The translations under genes were made by a program, and so were the position numbers. A stretch of DNA of 64,000 nt from CAVTWY01 sp963738575 (GTDB lineage Bacteria; Pseudomonadota; Gammaproteobacteria; Burkholderiales; Burkholderiaceae_C): positions 1,054,001 through 1,118,000 of the forward strand of contig CAVTWY010000004.1 of the NCBI GenBank assembly GCA_963738575.1. The letters are read 5' to 3'. Under the pieces are notes generated by a model. That model saw only the letters and a program-made list of their open reading frames with translations. It had not been told where the DNA came from and made no database searches. Of this stretch, positions 16,612 through 26,503 are shown one piece after another. Within the stretch, counting starts at the first letter, position 1, and every line of letters starts with the position of its first letter.

Positions 16612-19308
16612 ATGGACGCCCTGGACCTGTGCATGCCCCCCAACACGACCCTGATAGAACGCGAGAGTGCCATCGCTGCTTTGCAGTCAGCGCTTGCTCA
16701 CGCGCGCACCACGTCGGGGCGCGTCGTTTTGGTGCGGGGCGAGGCGGGGATCGGCAAAACCAGCATCCTGCGTGCGTGGGCTGCCTTGGTCGGCGCGAAA
16801 AACGCACACGTGCATTGGGGCGGTTGCGAAGCCTTGTTCACGCCGCGGCCGCTGGGACCAGTGATTGACATGGCCTCGATGCTGGGCCCCGACGTGCGTG
16901 CGGCCTTTTTGGCTCGCAAGCCGCCTGCCGAGTTGTTTGCAACGGTGGCCAACTGGTTGCAAGCAACCAGCAGTCGCGTGGGGCAAAAAAAAGGTGAACG
17001 CGAAGTCAATGTTTTGGTGTTTGAGGACGTGCACTGGGCCGACCACCTGACGCTGGATTTTTTAAAGTACCTGGGTCGACGCGTGCATCAGTGGCCAGCT
17101 TTGTTGGTGCTTTCCTACCGCGACGACGAAGTGGGGCCCATGCATCCCCTGACACAAGTGGTGGGCGAACTGCCCAGCGCCAACGTCACCACCGTGGACT
17201 TGCAAGCGCTGAGTTGCCATGCACTCGAAGCATTGTCCGGCTTCAGCCCCGCGGACGCGTTGGCGCTGCACACCGTCACAGGTGGCAACCCGTTCTTTGC
17301 CACCGAGGTGATTGCCGTCGCCCATGCCCAAGAGGGTGCCGAGGCCACGTCGGTACCCGTCACGGTGGCTGCTGCCGTGATGGCACGCGCCCAGCGTGTC
17401 AGCCCGCCTGCGCGCAAGGTGCTTGAAGCCGCTTGTCTTGCGCCCGGCTCGATGGAGCTCAGCCTGCTGAGCAAATTGGCCGGCCAAGCGGCCATTGACG
17501 GCGTGGAAGAGTGCGTGGATGCTGGTTTGTTGCGTTGGCAAGATCGGGGCTTGGCGTTTCGGCACGAGTTGGCCAGGCGAGCGATGGAAAGCGCATTGCC
17601 CGAGGTTCGGCGTCGGCTCAAGCATGCGGAGATTTACGAGCATATGCAGCAAGGCTCGATGGACGTGGTCGACCGCATGGCCTACCACGCACAGCATGCT
17701 CAAGACTCAGTGGCGGTGTTGGCCACGGCGCCGCGAGCGGGCGCCAAGGCAGCAGCGCTAGGGGCACACCGCGAGGCAGCCGCGCACTACCGGGTGGCGC
17801 TAGACCATGCAAGCATGGCGCCCACCGATGTGCGCGCCGAATTGCACGAGTGCTGGGCCTATGAGTGCACCATCGCCGGCAAGATCGACCAAGATGTGAT
17901 TGATGCCCGCCACCAAGCCATCGCGCTGCGCAAGCAGCTCGGTGACAAGGTCAACGTGGGCATGAATCAGCGCTGGTTGTCGCGCCTGCATTGGTACATG
18001 GGCAGCCGCGCCGAGGCGGATCGGTATGTGGAAGAGGCAGTGAAAACGCTCGAGTCAGTGCCGCCGGGCCCCGAGTTGGCCATGGCGTACAGCGTGCGAT
18101 CCCAACACCACATGCTTACCAATGCATTTGAGCAAGCCAGCACTTGGGGCAACCGCGCCATTGCGCTGGCGCAAAAATTTGGGGTGCAAGACACATTGGC
18201 GCATGCGCTCAATAATGTGGGTACGGCGTTGGTCACGTCGGGCGAGGACCGAGGTTACGATTTGCTGGAGCAAAGCCTTGCCATTTCGTTGCAGCATGGG
18301 TTTCATGAACATGCTGCACGGGTCTATACCAACGCCAGTGAGTGCGCCATGCGCCGACGAGACCACGTTCGAGCAGCCCGCATGCTGGAAGAGGGCGTTG
18401 CCTTTGACCGCGATCACGACTTGGACTCGTGGACACCGTACTTGGTGGGCATCCTAGGGCAGTTTCGACTCAACCAGGGCCGTTTGGACGAGGCCGACGC
18501 CTTGGTCGACGAGGTGCTGCGCGGCAAAAACTTGCCTCCTGTGGTGCGCATCCCAGCGCTCACAGTCAAGGCCACCTCGACCATGCTGCGCAACCTTGGC
18601 GATGGGCGTGTGTTGCTGAACGAGTTGCTGGCCATCGCACTACCCATGCGTGAGCCCGACCGCATCGTGCCGGTGGCCATGGCGATGGCCGAAGAAGCGT
18701 GGCTGCGGGATGACCATGAAGCTTGTGCCAAGCTGGTGGAGCTTGCCGTGGCCGAGTGCCCCGAACTGGGGGCTTGGGATCGAGGCGAGTTGGCTTGTTG
18801 GTATCGCCGTGCTGGTCGCGAACCTCATCATTTGATGCCCGCGCCGCACGCGCCGCCGTGCGCCGCTGAGCTGGCGGGGGATTTGGTGACTGCTGCGCAA
18901 CAATGGGCTCAGCTGGGCTTGCCTCGCCACCAAGCGCTGGTGTTGATGACCATGGATCCACAAACGCACCCTGATGCCCTCGTCACGGCCATTGGCATCA
19001 TGGACCAGATTGGAGCCACCGAAGGCGCGCAGCACGGACGCCGTTTGGCGCGAAAGTACAGCACCACCGGTTTCAAGGGCATCAAATCGGGGCCGCAAAC
19101 AGCAACCCGCAGCAATCAGTTTGGGCTTACTCCGAAAGAGCTGGTCATCGCCAGACACGTGGCACAAGGTCTGAGCAACCAAGAGATTGCAAAGCAGCTC
19201 TCGCGCTCGGCGCGCACGGTCGAGCACCACGTCTCGACCGTTCTGGACAAAATGGGCGCCGCCAAGCGCACCGACGTGGCCAGCCTGCTAGGTGTTGACG
19301 GCGACTAA
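16612..19308 (+). CDS. Large ATP-binding LuxR-type transcriptional regulator
   Basis: This is a roughly 898-residue regulator. An N-terminal STAND-type ATPase domain has Walker A GEAGIGKTS and Walker B VLVFEDVHWAD. A long TPR-like helical region follows, and the C-terminus is a LuxR helix-turn-helix (LTPKELVIARHVAQGLSNQE, then RTVEHHVSTVL). This is the MalT-like architecture, in which ATP and an inducer control DNA binding. The inducer is unknown. A GGAAGG sequence just before the ATG at 16612 supports this start, though ATGs at 16573 and 16633 are possible. It lies between the MoxR/VWA pair and a patatin gene, its likeliest targets by position. Confidence 0.82.
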   Translation: MDALDLCMPPNTTLIERESAIAALQSALAHARTTSGRVVLVRGEAGIGKTSILRAWAALVGAKNAHVHWGGCEALFTPRPLGPVIDMASMLGPDVRAAFLARKPPAELFATVANWLQATSSRVGQKKGEREVNVLVFEDVHWADHLTLDFLKYLGRRVHQWPALLVLSYRDDEVGPMHPLTQVVGELPSANVTTVDLQALSCHALEALSGFSPADALALHTVTGGNPFFATEVIAVAHAQEGAEATSVPVTVAAAVMARAQRVSPPARKVLEAACLAPGSMELSLLSKLAGQAAIDGVEECVDAGLLRWQDRGLAFRHELARRAMESALPEVRRRLKHAEIYEHMQQGSMDVVDRMAYHAQHAQDSVAVLATAPRAGAKAAALGAHREAAAHYRVALDHASMAPTDVRAELHECWAYECTIAGKIDQDVIDARHQAIALRKQLGDKVNVGMNQRWLSRLHWYMGSRAEADRYVEEAVKTLESVPPGPELAMAYSVRSQHHMLTNAFEQASTWGNRAIALAQKFGVQDTLAHALNNVGTALVTSGEDRGYDLLEQSLAISLQHGFHEHAARVYTNASECAMRRRDHVRAARMLEEGVAFDRDHDLDSWTPYLVGILGQFRLNQGRLDEADALVDEVLRGKNLPPVVRIPALTVKATSTMLRNLGDGRVLLNELLAIALPMREPDRIVPVAMAMAEEAWLRDDHEACAKLVELAVAECPELGAWDRGELACWYRRAGREPHHLMPAPHAPPCAAELAGDLVTAAQQWAQLGLPRHQALVLMTMDPQTHPDALVTAIGIMDQIGATEGAQHGRRLARKYSTTGFKGIKSGPQTATRSNQFGLTPKELVIARHVAQGLSNQEIAKQLSRSARTVEHHVSTVLDKMGAAKRTDVASLLGVDGD

Positions 19309-19485
19309 GTCCCGGGCGGCCAAGAATCGTTTGCCTGCCTTCGAAACTGGGTAATGGCGCGTCAAAAATTGGGTACTGAGGGTTGGCAATTCTGGTGCCA
19401 GCGCCCTGTTTAGCCTTGCCCCTATTCCCCACACTGAAGCCTTCAATGGTCAAAGTCAGTGCTTCACAGCACCAGGGGAAATTGA
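19309..19485 (+). promoter_or_regulatory. Upstream region of the patatin gene with a repeated TGGGTA motif
   Basis: The 177-base gap holds two direct copies of a short motif, CTGGGTAAT (from 19347) and TTGGGTACT (from 19369), about two helical turns apart. That spacing could suit a dimeric regulator such as the adjacent LuxR protein. A ribosome-binding site (AGGGGA, about 19474) precedes the patatin ATG. No clear -35/-10 pair was recognised, and the operator reading is an inference. Confidence 0.3.
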
Positions 19486-20403
19486 ATGATAGACAAAACA
19501 GAGTCGGCCGTCCGTCGCGAAGGCCCCGCGTTTGCGTTGGTGCTTGGCAGTGGGGGCGTCAAGAGCATCACCGCGTTGGGTGTGGCCCAGGTGCTGCAAG
19601 AAGAGGGCCTCAAGCCAGACCTGATTGTGGGTTGTAGCGCAGGCGCCATTTTTGGTGCCATCTTGGCGTGTGGGCACGATGCGGCCACCAGCATCGACAT
19701 CGCATGCTCGTTGTGGTCGCGTGAGATCACCAGCAAACGTCAGCGCGGCGCCTGGTGGCAACTTGCCAGTGCCAGCGTCAAGCGGCAGGGGAAGGTGGAT
19801 TTTGGCGAATCGTTTGCGCTGCGTGACGACGCGCTCATCATCCAGCGCCTCCAACAAGCGTTTGGCAGGCGAACCATCGAATCGCTGCAAACGCCGCTGC
19901 GCATTCACGCCACGGACGCGCACACCGGCGACGGCGTGGTGCTTGCCAACGGCAGCCTTTGGGAGTCGCTTCGCGCCAGCGTCGCACTGCCGTTTTTGTT
20001 TGCGCCTCATCACTTGGACGGTCGCTTGTTGGTGGACGGCAGCGTTAGCGACCCCTTGCCCATCGGTTCGGCCGCCCACGCGCGCACGGTGTTGGCGGTG
20101 GGGTTTCCGGTGCCCATGCCACGCAAAGTGAACGGCCCCACCCGGCTCGCCACGCGCATCACAGCCTCACTCACCAACAACTTGCTGCACGCTCACATTG
20201 CCGCCAACGCAGCGCCGCGAACATTGGTGCTCTTGCCCACACTAGAGCGCCGCGTGGGCCTGTTTGAAACCAGCGCCATGCCCGAATTGATTGCGCTGGG
20301 CCGCCGCACGGCGCAAGAGGCGCTGCCCCGGCTGCGTGCCATGCTCAGCGACGCCCGCCATGGGCCACGGCGTGTGAACGAGGCGCTAGAACTGGCGGCT
20401 TGA
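19486..20403 (+). CDS. Patatin-like phospholipase
   Basis: This 305-residue serine lipase belongs to the patatin/RssA family. The oxyanion-hole loop GSGGVK is at residues 21-26 and the nucleophile elbow GCSAG at 49-53 (Ser51). The catalytic Asp is in LLVDGSVSDPLP near residue 180. The family hydrolyses acyl esters of phospholipids or lipoproteins. No signal peptide is seen, so it is cytosolic or peripheral to the membrane. It stands alone downstream of the LuxR-type regulator and is convergent with the MAPEG gene. Confidence 0.9.
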   Translation: MIDKTESAVRREGPAFALVLGSGGVKSITALGVAQVLQEEGLKPDLIVGCSAGAIFGAILACGHDAATSIDIACSLWSREITSKRQRGAWWQLASASVKRQGKVDFGESFALRDDALIIQRLQQAFGRRTIESLQTPLRIHATDAHTGDGVVLANGSLWESLRASVALPFLFAPHHLDGRLLVDGSVSDPLPIGSAAHARTVLAVGFPVPMPRKVNGPTRLATRITASLTNNLLHAHIAANAAPRTLVLLPTLERRVGLFETSAMPELIALGRRTAQEALPRLRAMLSDARHGPRRVNEALELAA

Positions 20404-20430
20404 CTGATTGCGGTCTGGTGGAGGGGCCAT

Positions 20431-20465
20431 CGCTGCCGCTAGCCTGCGCGGCGGTGCGTTTTTTT
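20431..20465 (+). terminator. Possible intrinsic terminator after the patatin gene
   Basis: GCCGC (20435-20439) can pair with GCGGC (20448-20452), and a run of seven T follows at 20459-20465. The stem is short and six bases separate it from the T run, so it is a weak candidate, but it sits in the 64-base gap between convergent genes. Confidence 0.35.
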
Positions 20466-20467
20466 GA

Positions 20468-20920
20468 TCAGCCCTTGGGCATGAGCGCGGGCGTCACCAC
20501 GCCGGGCATGAAGGCTTCGATCAACACAAGCACACCCATGGCGATCAACACCAGCAGGCCAAACGTAAACACGTTGCGGCGCATGGGCACACGGTTGCTG
20601 CCCGTGTGGATGAAGGCATGCGCCACGCGACTGATCACGAACAACCATGCCAAGGTTTGTGCCAAAGCCCCGGCCGCGTTCATTTGCCAGAGGATGAGCG
20701 CCAACACGTAAAACAACACGGGCACTTCGAACTGGTTGCGGATGTTGTTGTTGATCTTGCGCACGGTGTCGGGCCAAGCGCTTTCGTCCAAGGCGGCGCG
20801 GTGCAGATCAACCGCCTTGTGTTTGACGGCCTTGCCCTTGGTCCAAGCCAAGGCGATGTAAGCCTCAAGCGCAAGAACGATCTGCAAAACGATGGGGAGG
20901 AGGATCCAGTTGTTGCGCAT
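20468..20920 (-). CDS. MAPEG family membrane protein
   Basis: This 150-residue protein has four hydrophobic segments, as in the MAPEG superfamily of glutathione-handling membrane proteins. The family-type stretches NNIRNQFEVPVLFYVLAL and ISRVAHAFIHTGSNRVPMRR are visible. Bacterial members are mostly uncharacterised, with some having glutathione transferase or peroxidase activity. A TATATT hexamer about 25 bases upstream of the ATG on the minus strand could be its -10 element. It is monocistronic and convergent with the patatin gene. Confidence 0.85.
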   Translation of the reverse strand: MRNNWILLPIVLQIVLALEAYIALAWTKGKAVKHKAVDLHRAALDESAWPDTVRKINNNIRNQFEVPVLFYVLALILWQMNAAGALAQTLAWLFVISRVAHAFIHTGSNRVPMRRNVFTFGLLVLIAMGVLVLIEAFMPGVVTPALMPKG

Positions 20921-21101
20921 GGTGGTGCTTTGGGTTGGAGGCGCTCAATATAAGCGCGGGGCAGCCATCAAAAAATAGGTAGTTGCGACCGCCAATCTGG
21001 GTAAGGCTACCCGAGCGTTGATCGAGCGAATTTTACAAACTCTGGGCCTGGGCTTGCTGATGAACGCAGTGGGCATCACAACCAGCCAAGGAGTCGCGAT
21101 C

Positions 21102-21497
21102 ATGAAATCTGCTCAAAACCCCCAAGCCCTATGGATGGGCGATGCAGCGTTGCGTCAGGCGATGCGAAGCCGGCGCGCCGAACCCGTTTTGCCAGCTGTG
21201 GCCGCCACACCCAAACCGTCGCAGGGCGTGCCCATCGCATTGCGCGCAAGCATGGACGTGGCCGTGGCGCTGGGACTGCTGATGGCGGCCGTCGTTGCGG
21301 CAACAGGCGGTCGTGCTTTAACGCCCCACGCCCAGATGGCGGTTGAAGTCACCTCGCAACGCTTGCAGACCGACGCCGAGCGAAGGGCATCTGTCTACAC
21401 GCCGGACGTGCGCCCCGATGTGGCAGCAGACGCGCCCGTATTGGTCATGGTTTGTGACCGGGAAGACACGTTGACGCCATTTTGGCTTTGTGTCTAG
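21102..21497 (+). CDS. Hypothetical single-pass membrane protein
   Basis: I do not recognise this 131-residue protein. It has one hydrophobic segment around residues 50-68 (ASMDVAVALGLLMAAVVAAT), a basic N-terminal part and a C-terminal soluble tail. An AAGGAG ribosome-binding site at 21088-21093, 8 bases before the ATG, supports both the gene and this start; the open frame extends further upstream to 21018. It lies alone and is convergent with the large oxidoreductase gene. Confidence 0.5.
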   Translation: MKSAQNPQALWMGDAALRQAMRSRRAEPVLPAVAATPKPSQGVPIALRASMDVAVALGLLMAAVVAATGGRALTPHAQMAVEVTSQRLQTDAERRASVYTPDVRPDVAADAPVLVMVCDREDTLTPFWLCV

Positions 21498-21574
21498 ATA
21501 GAACGAATGGGTAGCCTGATGAATGTCACCGGCGCTGTCGTGTTGCCGACGGTGCGGTCTTGGGCGCCAGGCCC

Positions 21575-24500
21575 CTACCTCGACGCCTCAGCTACCAACG
21601 GGATGCGCACAACGCGGCGCGTTAAGTCGATCTCGCCGCGCCACTGAGGCAACAGCTCGGCCCACTGGGCGCGCGCCGTGGCCACGTTGGCAAGTTTGAC
21701 GTGGCCGTAGCCGCGGATGCGCTCGGGCACGCGGGCGATGGCGACGGCGTCGGGGTGGTTGACGCGGGTGAGTCGGTCCAGCAGTTCACCCACCATGGCT
21801 TCGTAGTCGGTGATCAGTTGGCGCTCGATCTTGCGCTCGATGGTGTGGCCAAACGGGTCGGCCCGGGTGCCTCGCAGCCTGCGAGCCAGCTTGAGCACAC
21901 GCAGCGCTTTGAGCATCCAAGTGCCAAAGGTGGTTTTGAGGGGTTTGCCGTGGGCGTCGCGCTTGCCAAACACGGGCGGCGCCATGTGAAAGCTCAAGCT
22001 GCTCCAGGATTCAAACTGAGCGCCCAGTGAGCGCAAAAACTCGCCATCGGTGTAAAGGCGCGCCACCTCGTACTCGTCTTTGACGGCCAGCAACTTGGCG
22101 TGGTTGAAGGTCACGGCGCGTGCCAAGTCAAGTGCTGCATCCTGGCCCAGCACCTCGCGCTCTTTGGCAATGACGCGATCCACCAACTTTTGCAGGCGCT
22201 GCGCATAGGCGGCATCTTGGTAGGCGGTGAGGTGCGCCATGCGCCTGGCCAGCAATCCGTCGGCGCCCAGCAACGCACCGGTTAGTGGTTGCACTTCGTT
22301 TTGGCCCGACAAGCGCGTCAAGGCCGCCGGGTCGGCCACGGCAAGCCGCCCCACGGCAAAGGCTGCGAGGTTGTTGGCCACGGCCACGCCGTTGAGTTCG
22401 ATCGCGCGCCGAAGGGCTGCTTCGCTCAGCGGCACCAAGCCCTGTTGGTAGGCCACCCCCAGCATGATGACGTTGGACGGCAAGGTGTCGCCAAACAGCC
22501 GCGTGGCAATGGCTTGGGCGTCGGTGGTGAAGACACGCTCTGGGCCAGCCGCGTGGCGCATTTTGGCGAGCAAGCCGCTCGCGTGCATGGACGCGTCGGG
22601 GTTGCGCACAAAGGCCGCGGTGGCCAGCTCATGGGTGTTGGCCACGATCACGGTGCGACCGTGTTTAACGGTGCCCAGCGCGTCGGCCGATGCACCCACC
22701 ACCATGTCACAGGCCAACAGGATGTCGGCCTGCTGGGTGTCGATGCGAACCTGGTTGAGTTGGTCCGGCGTCAGCGCCAAACGCACAAAGCTCAAGACGG
22801 CGCCGCCTTTTTGTGCAAATCCCATGAAGTCGAGCACCGACGACTGCTTGTGCTCCAGGTGCGCGGCCATGGTGATCAGGGCACCAACGGTCACCACGCC
22901 CGTGCCGCCCACACCTGTCACGAGCATGTCGAATGGGCCTGTCCATGACCACGCGGGCGGGGTGGCGATGCGAGCGATCTCGACCGCGAGCGCATCGCCT
23001 TGCATGGGGGCGTTAACGCGGCGCTTCAACACGCCGTCTTGCACGCTCACAAAGCTGGGGCAAAAGCCTTCGACGCAAGAATAGTCTTTGTTGCAAGAGC
23101 TTTGTTCGATCTGGCGCTTGCGGCCATGATCGGTTTCGACCGGGATCACCGACAGGCAGTTGCTGGCCGCGCCGCAATCGCCGCAACCCTCGCAGACGCG
23201 CTCGTTGATGAAGATGCGGCGTGGGCGGTCGGCCACCTCGCCTTTCTTGCGCCGGCGGCGCAACTCGGCGGCGCAGGTCTGCTCGTAAATCAGCAACGTC
23301 ACGCCCGGCACTTCGCGCAGCGTGCGTTGCACGGCGTCAAGCTCACTGCGAGGGCTGAAGGTGGTGCCGCGCGGAAACTCTCCCTCATGCTCGTGGTACT
23401 TACCGATGTCGTCGCTCACCACGGCAATGCGCTTGGCGCCTTCGGCTTGCACTTGCCGCGCCACCTCGGCCACGCTGATTTGGCCGTCCACCGGCTGCCC
23501 ACCCGTCATGGCCACCGCGTCGTTGTAGAGCAGCTTGTAGGTGATGTTGGTGTTGGCGGCGATGGCCTGCCGAATGGCCAGCAGGCCCGAGTGAAAGTAG
23601 GTGCCGTCACCCAGGTTTTGAAAAACGTGGGGCTCGGTGGTGAAGCGCGAATGCGCGGCCCAGTCCACGCCCTCGGCGCCCATTTGAATCAAGCCGCTGG
23701 TGCCGCGCTCCATCCAACTGGCCATGAAGTGACAGCCAATGCCCGCCAGCGCCCGTGAACCCTCCGGCACCCGGGTGCTGGTGTTGTGGGGGCAGCCCGA
23801 GCAAAAGTAGGGCAGGCGCTTGACGGCGTCGGCGTCGTTGTGCAGCAGGTCGGGCATGGTGAAGTCGACCACCAAATGACGCCGGTCGAGTGCCGGGTTA
23901 AGTCTTGCCAACCATGCGGCCACGACCGGCATCACGCGTGAGGGGCGCAGCTCGCCCAGCGCCGACAACATCGGCGTGCTGCCATCGGCTTCAAGTTTGC
24001 CCGCCACGCGGGGGCGTTGCGCATCGGGCAGGGCAAACAGCAGCTCTTTCAATTGCCGCTCAACGATCGGCGCCTTTTCTTCAATCACCAACACCTCGTC
24101 AAGCCCCTGGGCAAACTCGCGCATGCGCGTGGGCTCGAGCGGAAACACCAACCCCACCTTGTAGACGCGCACCCCGGCGGCGGCCAGGCCGTTGGGGTCC
24201 AGGTCCAGGCGCCGCAACACCTCCATGAAGTCAAAGTGCGCCTTGCCCACGGTCACGATTCCCAATGTGGCGCGCGGGCTGGTGACGATGTGCTTGTCCA
24301 CCGAGTGTTTGGCGGCAAAGGCGCGCACAGCGTCCAACTTCAAAGCCAGACGCGACTCCAGCTCCAGTGACGGCAAATCAACGGCGCGCACATGCAGCGC
24401 GGTGGTCGCGGCGCTGGTGCTGACGTCAAAATCAATCGGCACGGCGTCCAGGTTGACCGTCATGCCTGACTCCACCACTTCGCTCAGTGCTTTGAAGCCC

Positions 24501-25144
24501 ACCCACGCACCGCTGTGGCGCGACAGCGCCCAGCCGTACAAACCAAACTCCAGGTACTCCGCCACGTTGGCGGGGTGCAGCACCGGCATGCTCCAGGCCT
24601 GCATGGCCACATCACTTTGGTGCGGCATGGACGACGAGACACAGCCGTGGTCGTCACCCGCCACCACCAGCACGCCGCCCAGGGGCGACGACCCGTACAC
24701 GTTGCCGTGCTTCAGGGCGTCGCCCGAGCGATCCACGCCAGGGCCTTTGCCGTACCAAAGGGCGTGCACACCGTCCACCGTTCGTTTGGGGTCGAGCGCC
24801 ACGCGCTGCACGCCCAGGCACGCGGTGGCCGCAAGGTCTTCGTTGATGGCGGGCATGAACTGCACGCCCGCAGCATCCAAGGCCTTTTGGGCCTTCCACA
24901 GTTGTTGGTCGACCATGCCCAGTGGCGAGCCGCGGTAGCCCGAAACAAAGCCAGCGGTGCGCAAGCCAGCGGCGCCATCGAGCGCGCGTTGCATCAGCAG
25001 CAGGCGTACCAGCGCCTGGGTGCCCGTCAGGAAAACGGTGCCTGAAGCCGCACCGAGGTTGTCAGCGAGCTGGTAGCTTCGAAGGCCCGATGGATTGCTT
25101 GCAGCGTCAACTGCGGTGGCAGTTGGGGTGTTTTGTGTTTGCAT
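21575..25144 (-). CDS. Indolepyruvate:ferredoxin oxidoreductase, fused alpha/beta (IorAB-type)
   Basis: This 1189-residue fused 2-oxoacid:ferredoxin oxidoreductase decarboxylates arylpyruvates (or related 2-oxo acids) to acyl-CoA with reduction of ferredoxin. The N-terminal half is the pyrimidine and thiamine-diphosphate-binding part, including CSGCPHNTS and a GIGCHFM segment. A ferredoxin-like cluster motif, VCEGCGDCG with further Cys in SCNKDYSCVEGFCPSF, lies near 630-690. A gamma-type domain (GVGGTGVVTVGAL) follows near 725. Such fused proteins are frequent in Burkholderiales and the true substrate is often uncertain. It follows the CoA-transferase gene with a 99-base gap. Confidence 0.9.
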   Translation of the reverse strand: MQTQNTPTATAVDAASNPSGLRSYQLADNLGAASGTVFLTGTQALVRLLLMQRALDGAAGLRTAGFVSGYRGSPLGMVDQQLWKAQKALDAAGVQFMPAINEDLAATACLGVQRVALDPKRTVDGVHALWYGKGPGVDRSGDALKHGNVYGSSPLGGVLVVAGDDHGCVSSSMPHQSDVAMQAWSMPVLHPANVAEYLEFGLYGWALSRHSGAWVGFKALSEVVESGMTVNLDAVPIDFDVSTSAATTALHVRAVDLPSLELESRLALKLDAVRAFAAKHSVDKHIVTSPRATLGIVTVGKAHFDFMEVLRRLDLDPNGLAAAGVRVYKVGLVFPLEPTRMREFAQGLDEVLVIEEKAPIVERQLKELLFALPDAQRPRVAGKLEADGSTPMLSALGELRPSRVMPVVAAWLARLNPALDRRHLVVDFTMPDLLHNDADAVKRLPYFCSGCPHNTSTRVPEGSRALAGIGCHFMASWMERGTSGLIQMGAEGVDWAAHSRFTTEPHVFQNLGDGTYFHSGLLAIRQAIAANTNITYKLLYNDAVAMTGGQPVDGQISVAEVARQVQAEGAKRIAVVSDDIGKYHEHEGEFPRGTTFSPRSELDAVQRTLREVPGVTLLIYEQTCAAELRRRRKKGEVADRPRRIFINERVCEGCGDCGAASNCLSVIPVETDHGRKRQIEQSSCNKDYSCVEGFCPSFVSVQDGVLKRRVNAPMQGDALAVEIARIATPPAWSWTGPFDMLVTGVGGTGVVTVGALITMAAHLEHKQSSVLDFMGFAQKGGAVLSFVRLALTPDQLNQVRIDTQQADILLACDMVVGASADALGTVKHGRTVIVANTHELATAAFVRNPDASMHASGLLAKMRHAAGPERVFTTDAQAIATRLFGDTLPSNVIMLGVAYQQGLVPLSEAALRRAIELNGVAVANNLAAFAVGRLAVADPAALTRLSGQNEVQPLTGALLGADGLLARRMAHLTAYQDAAYAQRLQKLVDRVIAKEREVLGQDAALDLARAVTFNHAKLLAVKDEYEVARLYTDGEFLRSLGAQFESWSSLSFHMAPPVFGKRDAHGKPLKTTFGTWMLKALRVLKLARRLRGTRADPFGHTIERKIERQLITDYEAMVGELLDRLTRVNHPDAVAIARVPERIRGYGHVKLANVATARAQWAELLPQWRGEIDLTRRVVRIPLVAEASR

Positions 25145-25243
25145 GGCGCTTGTGGCGTTGAATCACAGGCGCCATGGTAGTTTGAAAACCTACTGCAGAA
25201 CGATGTCCGCCTTTTTCACCGGCTTGGCTTGAACCCACAGTTT

Positions 25244-26503
25244 TCAGGCGACGACGTGCTGCTGCCTGAGGGCTTCAATTTCAGCAGCTGAGTACCCCAC
25301 GTTCTTCAGCAGCGCCTCAGTGTGCTCGCCAAAAGTCGGTGGCGACATTCGCACCCCCAAGCGCGCGCCGTCAAGCAGGATGGGGAAGAGGGTGGTCTTG
25401 ACAGTCTGCCCGGCGCGCTCGCCATCGGGCAGCACCACGTCGGCCAAGCCGCCGCTGGCCAACAGGTGCGGGTCGTCGTACAAATCTTCGGGGCGCCGGA
25501 TGGGTGCGTAAGGCAGGCCGACACGTTCAAACACGCGGCCCAATTCATCAGCGCCGCGAGTTGCCAATCGTTCGCGCAGCAAGGGCAGTAATTGGGGCCG
25601 CTCGAGCACGCGCAAATTGTTGGTGGCGTAACGTGGGTCGGCTTTTAAATCGTCAAAGCCCAGGGCGTCGCACATGGTTGAAAACTGCGCGTCGCTGACG
25701 GCAGCCAAAAAGATCTGCTCACCATCCTTGACCGTGAACACGTCGTAGATGGCCCAAGGGCTGATGCGTGCCGGCATGGGCGCGGCGGGTTGGCCCGTCA
25801 CGGCGTATTGCAGCATGTGCTGGCCCACCAAAAACACGTTGTTCTCGAACAAGGCGCTTTGCACCTCCATGCCGCGCCCTGTGATGCCGCGCTGGATGAG
25901 CGCCCCCAGGGCACCGATGGCGCCAAAGAGACCGCCCATGATGTCGTTGATGGAGGAGCCAGCGCGGATCGGGTCACCGGGGCGACCGGTCATGTAAGCC
26001 AAGCCGCCCATCATTTGCACCACCTCGTCCAGCGCGGTGCGGTGATCGTAGGGCCCCGGCAGAAAGCCTTTATGACTAACGTAGATGAGTCGCGGGTTGG
26101 TGCGGCTCAAGCTGGCGTAGTCCAGACCATACTTGTTCAGCGTGCCAGGCTTGAAGTTCTCCGCCACCACGTCGGCGCTTTGGGCCAAGCGGCGCGCCAC
26201 CTCGGCCCCCTGGGGGGTCTTCAAGTCAACACCAATGCTCTTCTTGTTTCGATTGAACATGGGGAAGAAGCCGGCACCCGCACCGAGCAGGGTGCGCGTG
26301 CCTTCACCTTCGATGGGCTCCACCTTGATCACTTCGGCGCCCATGTCGGCCAACACCATGCCGCAGGTGGGGCCCATCACCATGTGGGTGAACTCCACCA
26401 CGCGCAGCCCGGCCAGGGGCTGCGGGGTTATTGGGCTGGTTTCGCGCTGCGACGGCGTTTCGCTTGCCGTGCTCATGCCGAGGCTCGCATGATTTTGTGC
26501 CAT
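25244..26503 (-). CDS. CaiB/BaiF family CoA-transferase
   Basis: This 419-residue class III CoA-transferase moves CoA between carboxylic acids. The visible family parts are LAGLRVVEFTH at the start, the RNKKSIGVDLK stretch, and the region SSINDIMGG, where Asp187 is the expected covalent acyl carrier. A GAAGGGG ribosome-binding site 5 bases before the ATG at 26503 fixes the start; the open frame begins further upstream. Its neighbour is the 2-oxoacid oxidoreductase. It is divergent from the polyol operon. The acids used cannot be told from the sequence. Confidence 0.88.
   Translation of the reverse strand: MAQNHASLGMSTASETPSQRETSPITPQPLAGLRVVEFTHMVMGPTCGMVLADMGAEVIKVEPIEGEGTRTLLGAGAGFFPMFNRNKKSIGVDLKTPQGAEVARRLAQSADVVAENFKPGTLNKYGLDYASLSRTNPRLIYVSHKGFLPGPYDHRTALDEVVQMMGGLAYMTGRPGDPIRAGSSINDIMGGLFGAIGALGALIQRGITGRGMEVQSALFENNVFLVGQHMLQYAVTGQPAAPMPARISPWAIYDVFTVKDGEQIFLAAVSDAQFSTMCDALGFDDLKADPRYATNNLRVLERPQLLPLLRERLATRGADELGRVFERVGLPYAPIRRPEDLYDDPHLLASGGLADVVLPDGERAGQTVKTTLFPILLDGARLGVRMSPPTFGEHTEALLKNVGYSAAEIEALRQQHVVA

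Noticed and set aside
20938..20955. Full promoter for the MAPEG gene
   Set aside because: A TATATT hexamer is present but no -35 element lies at the right distance.
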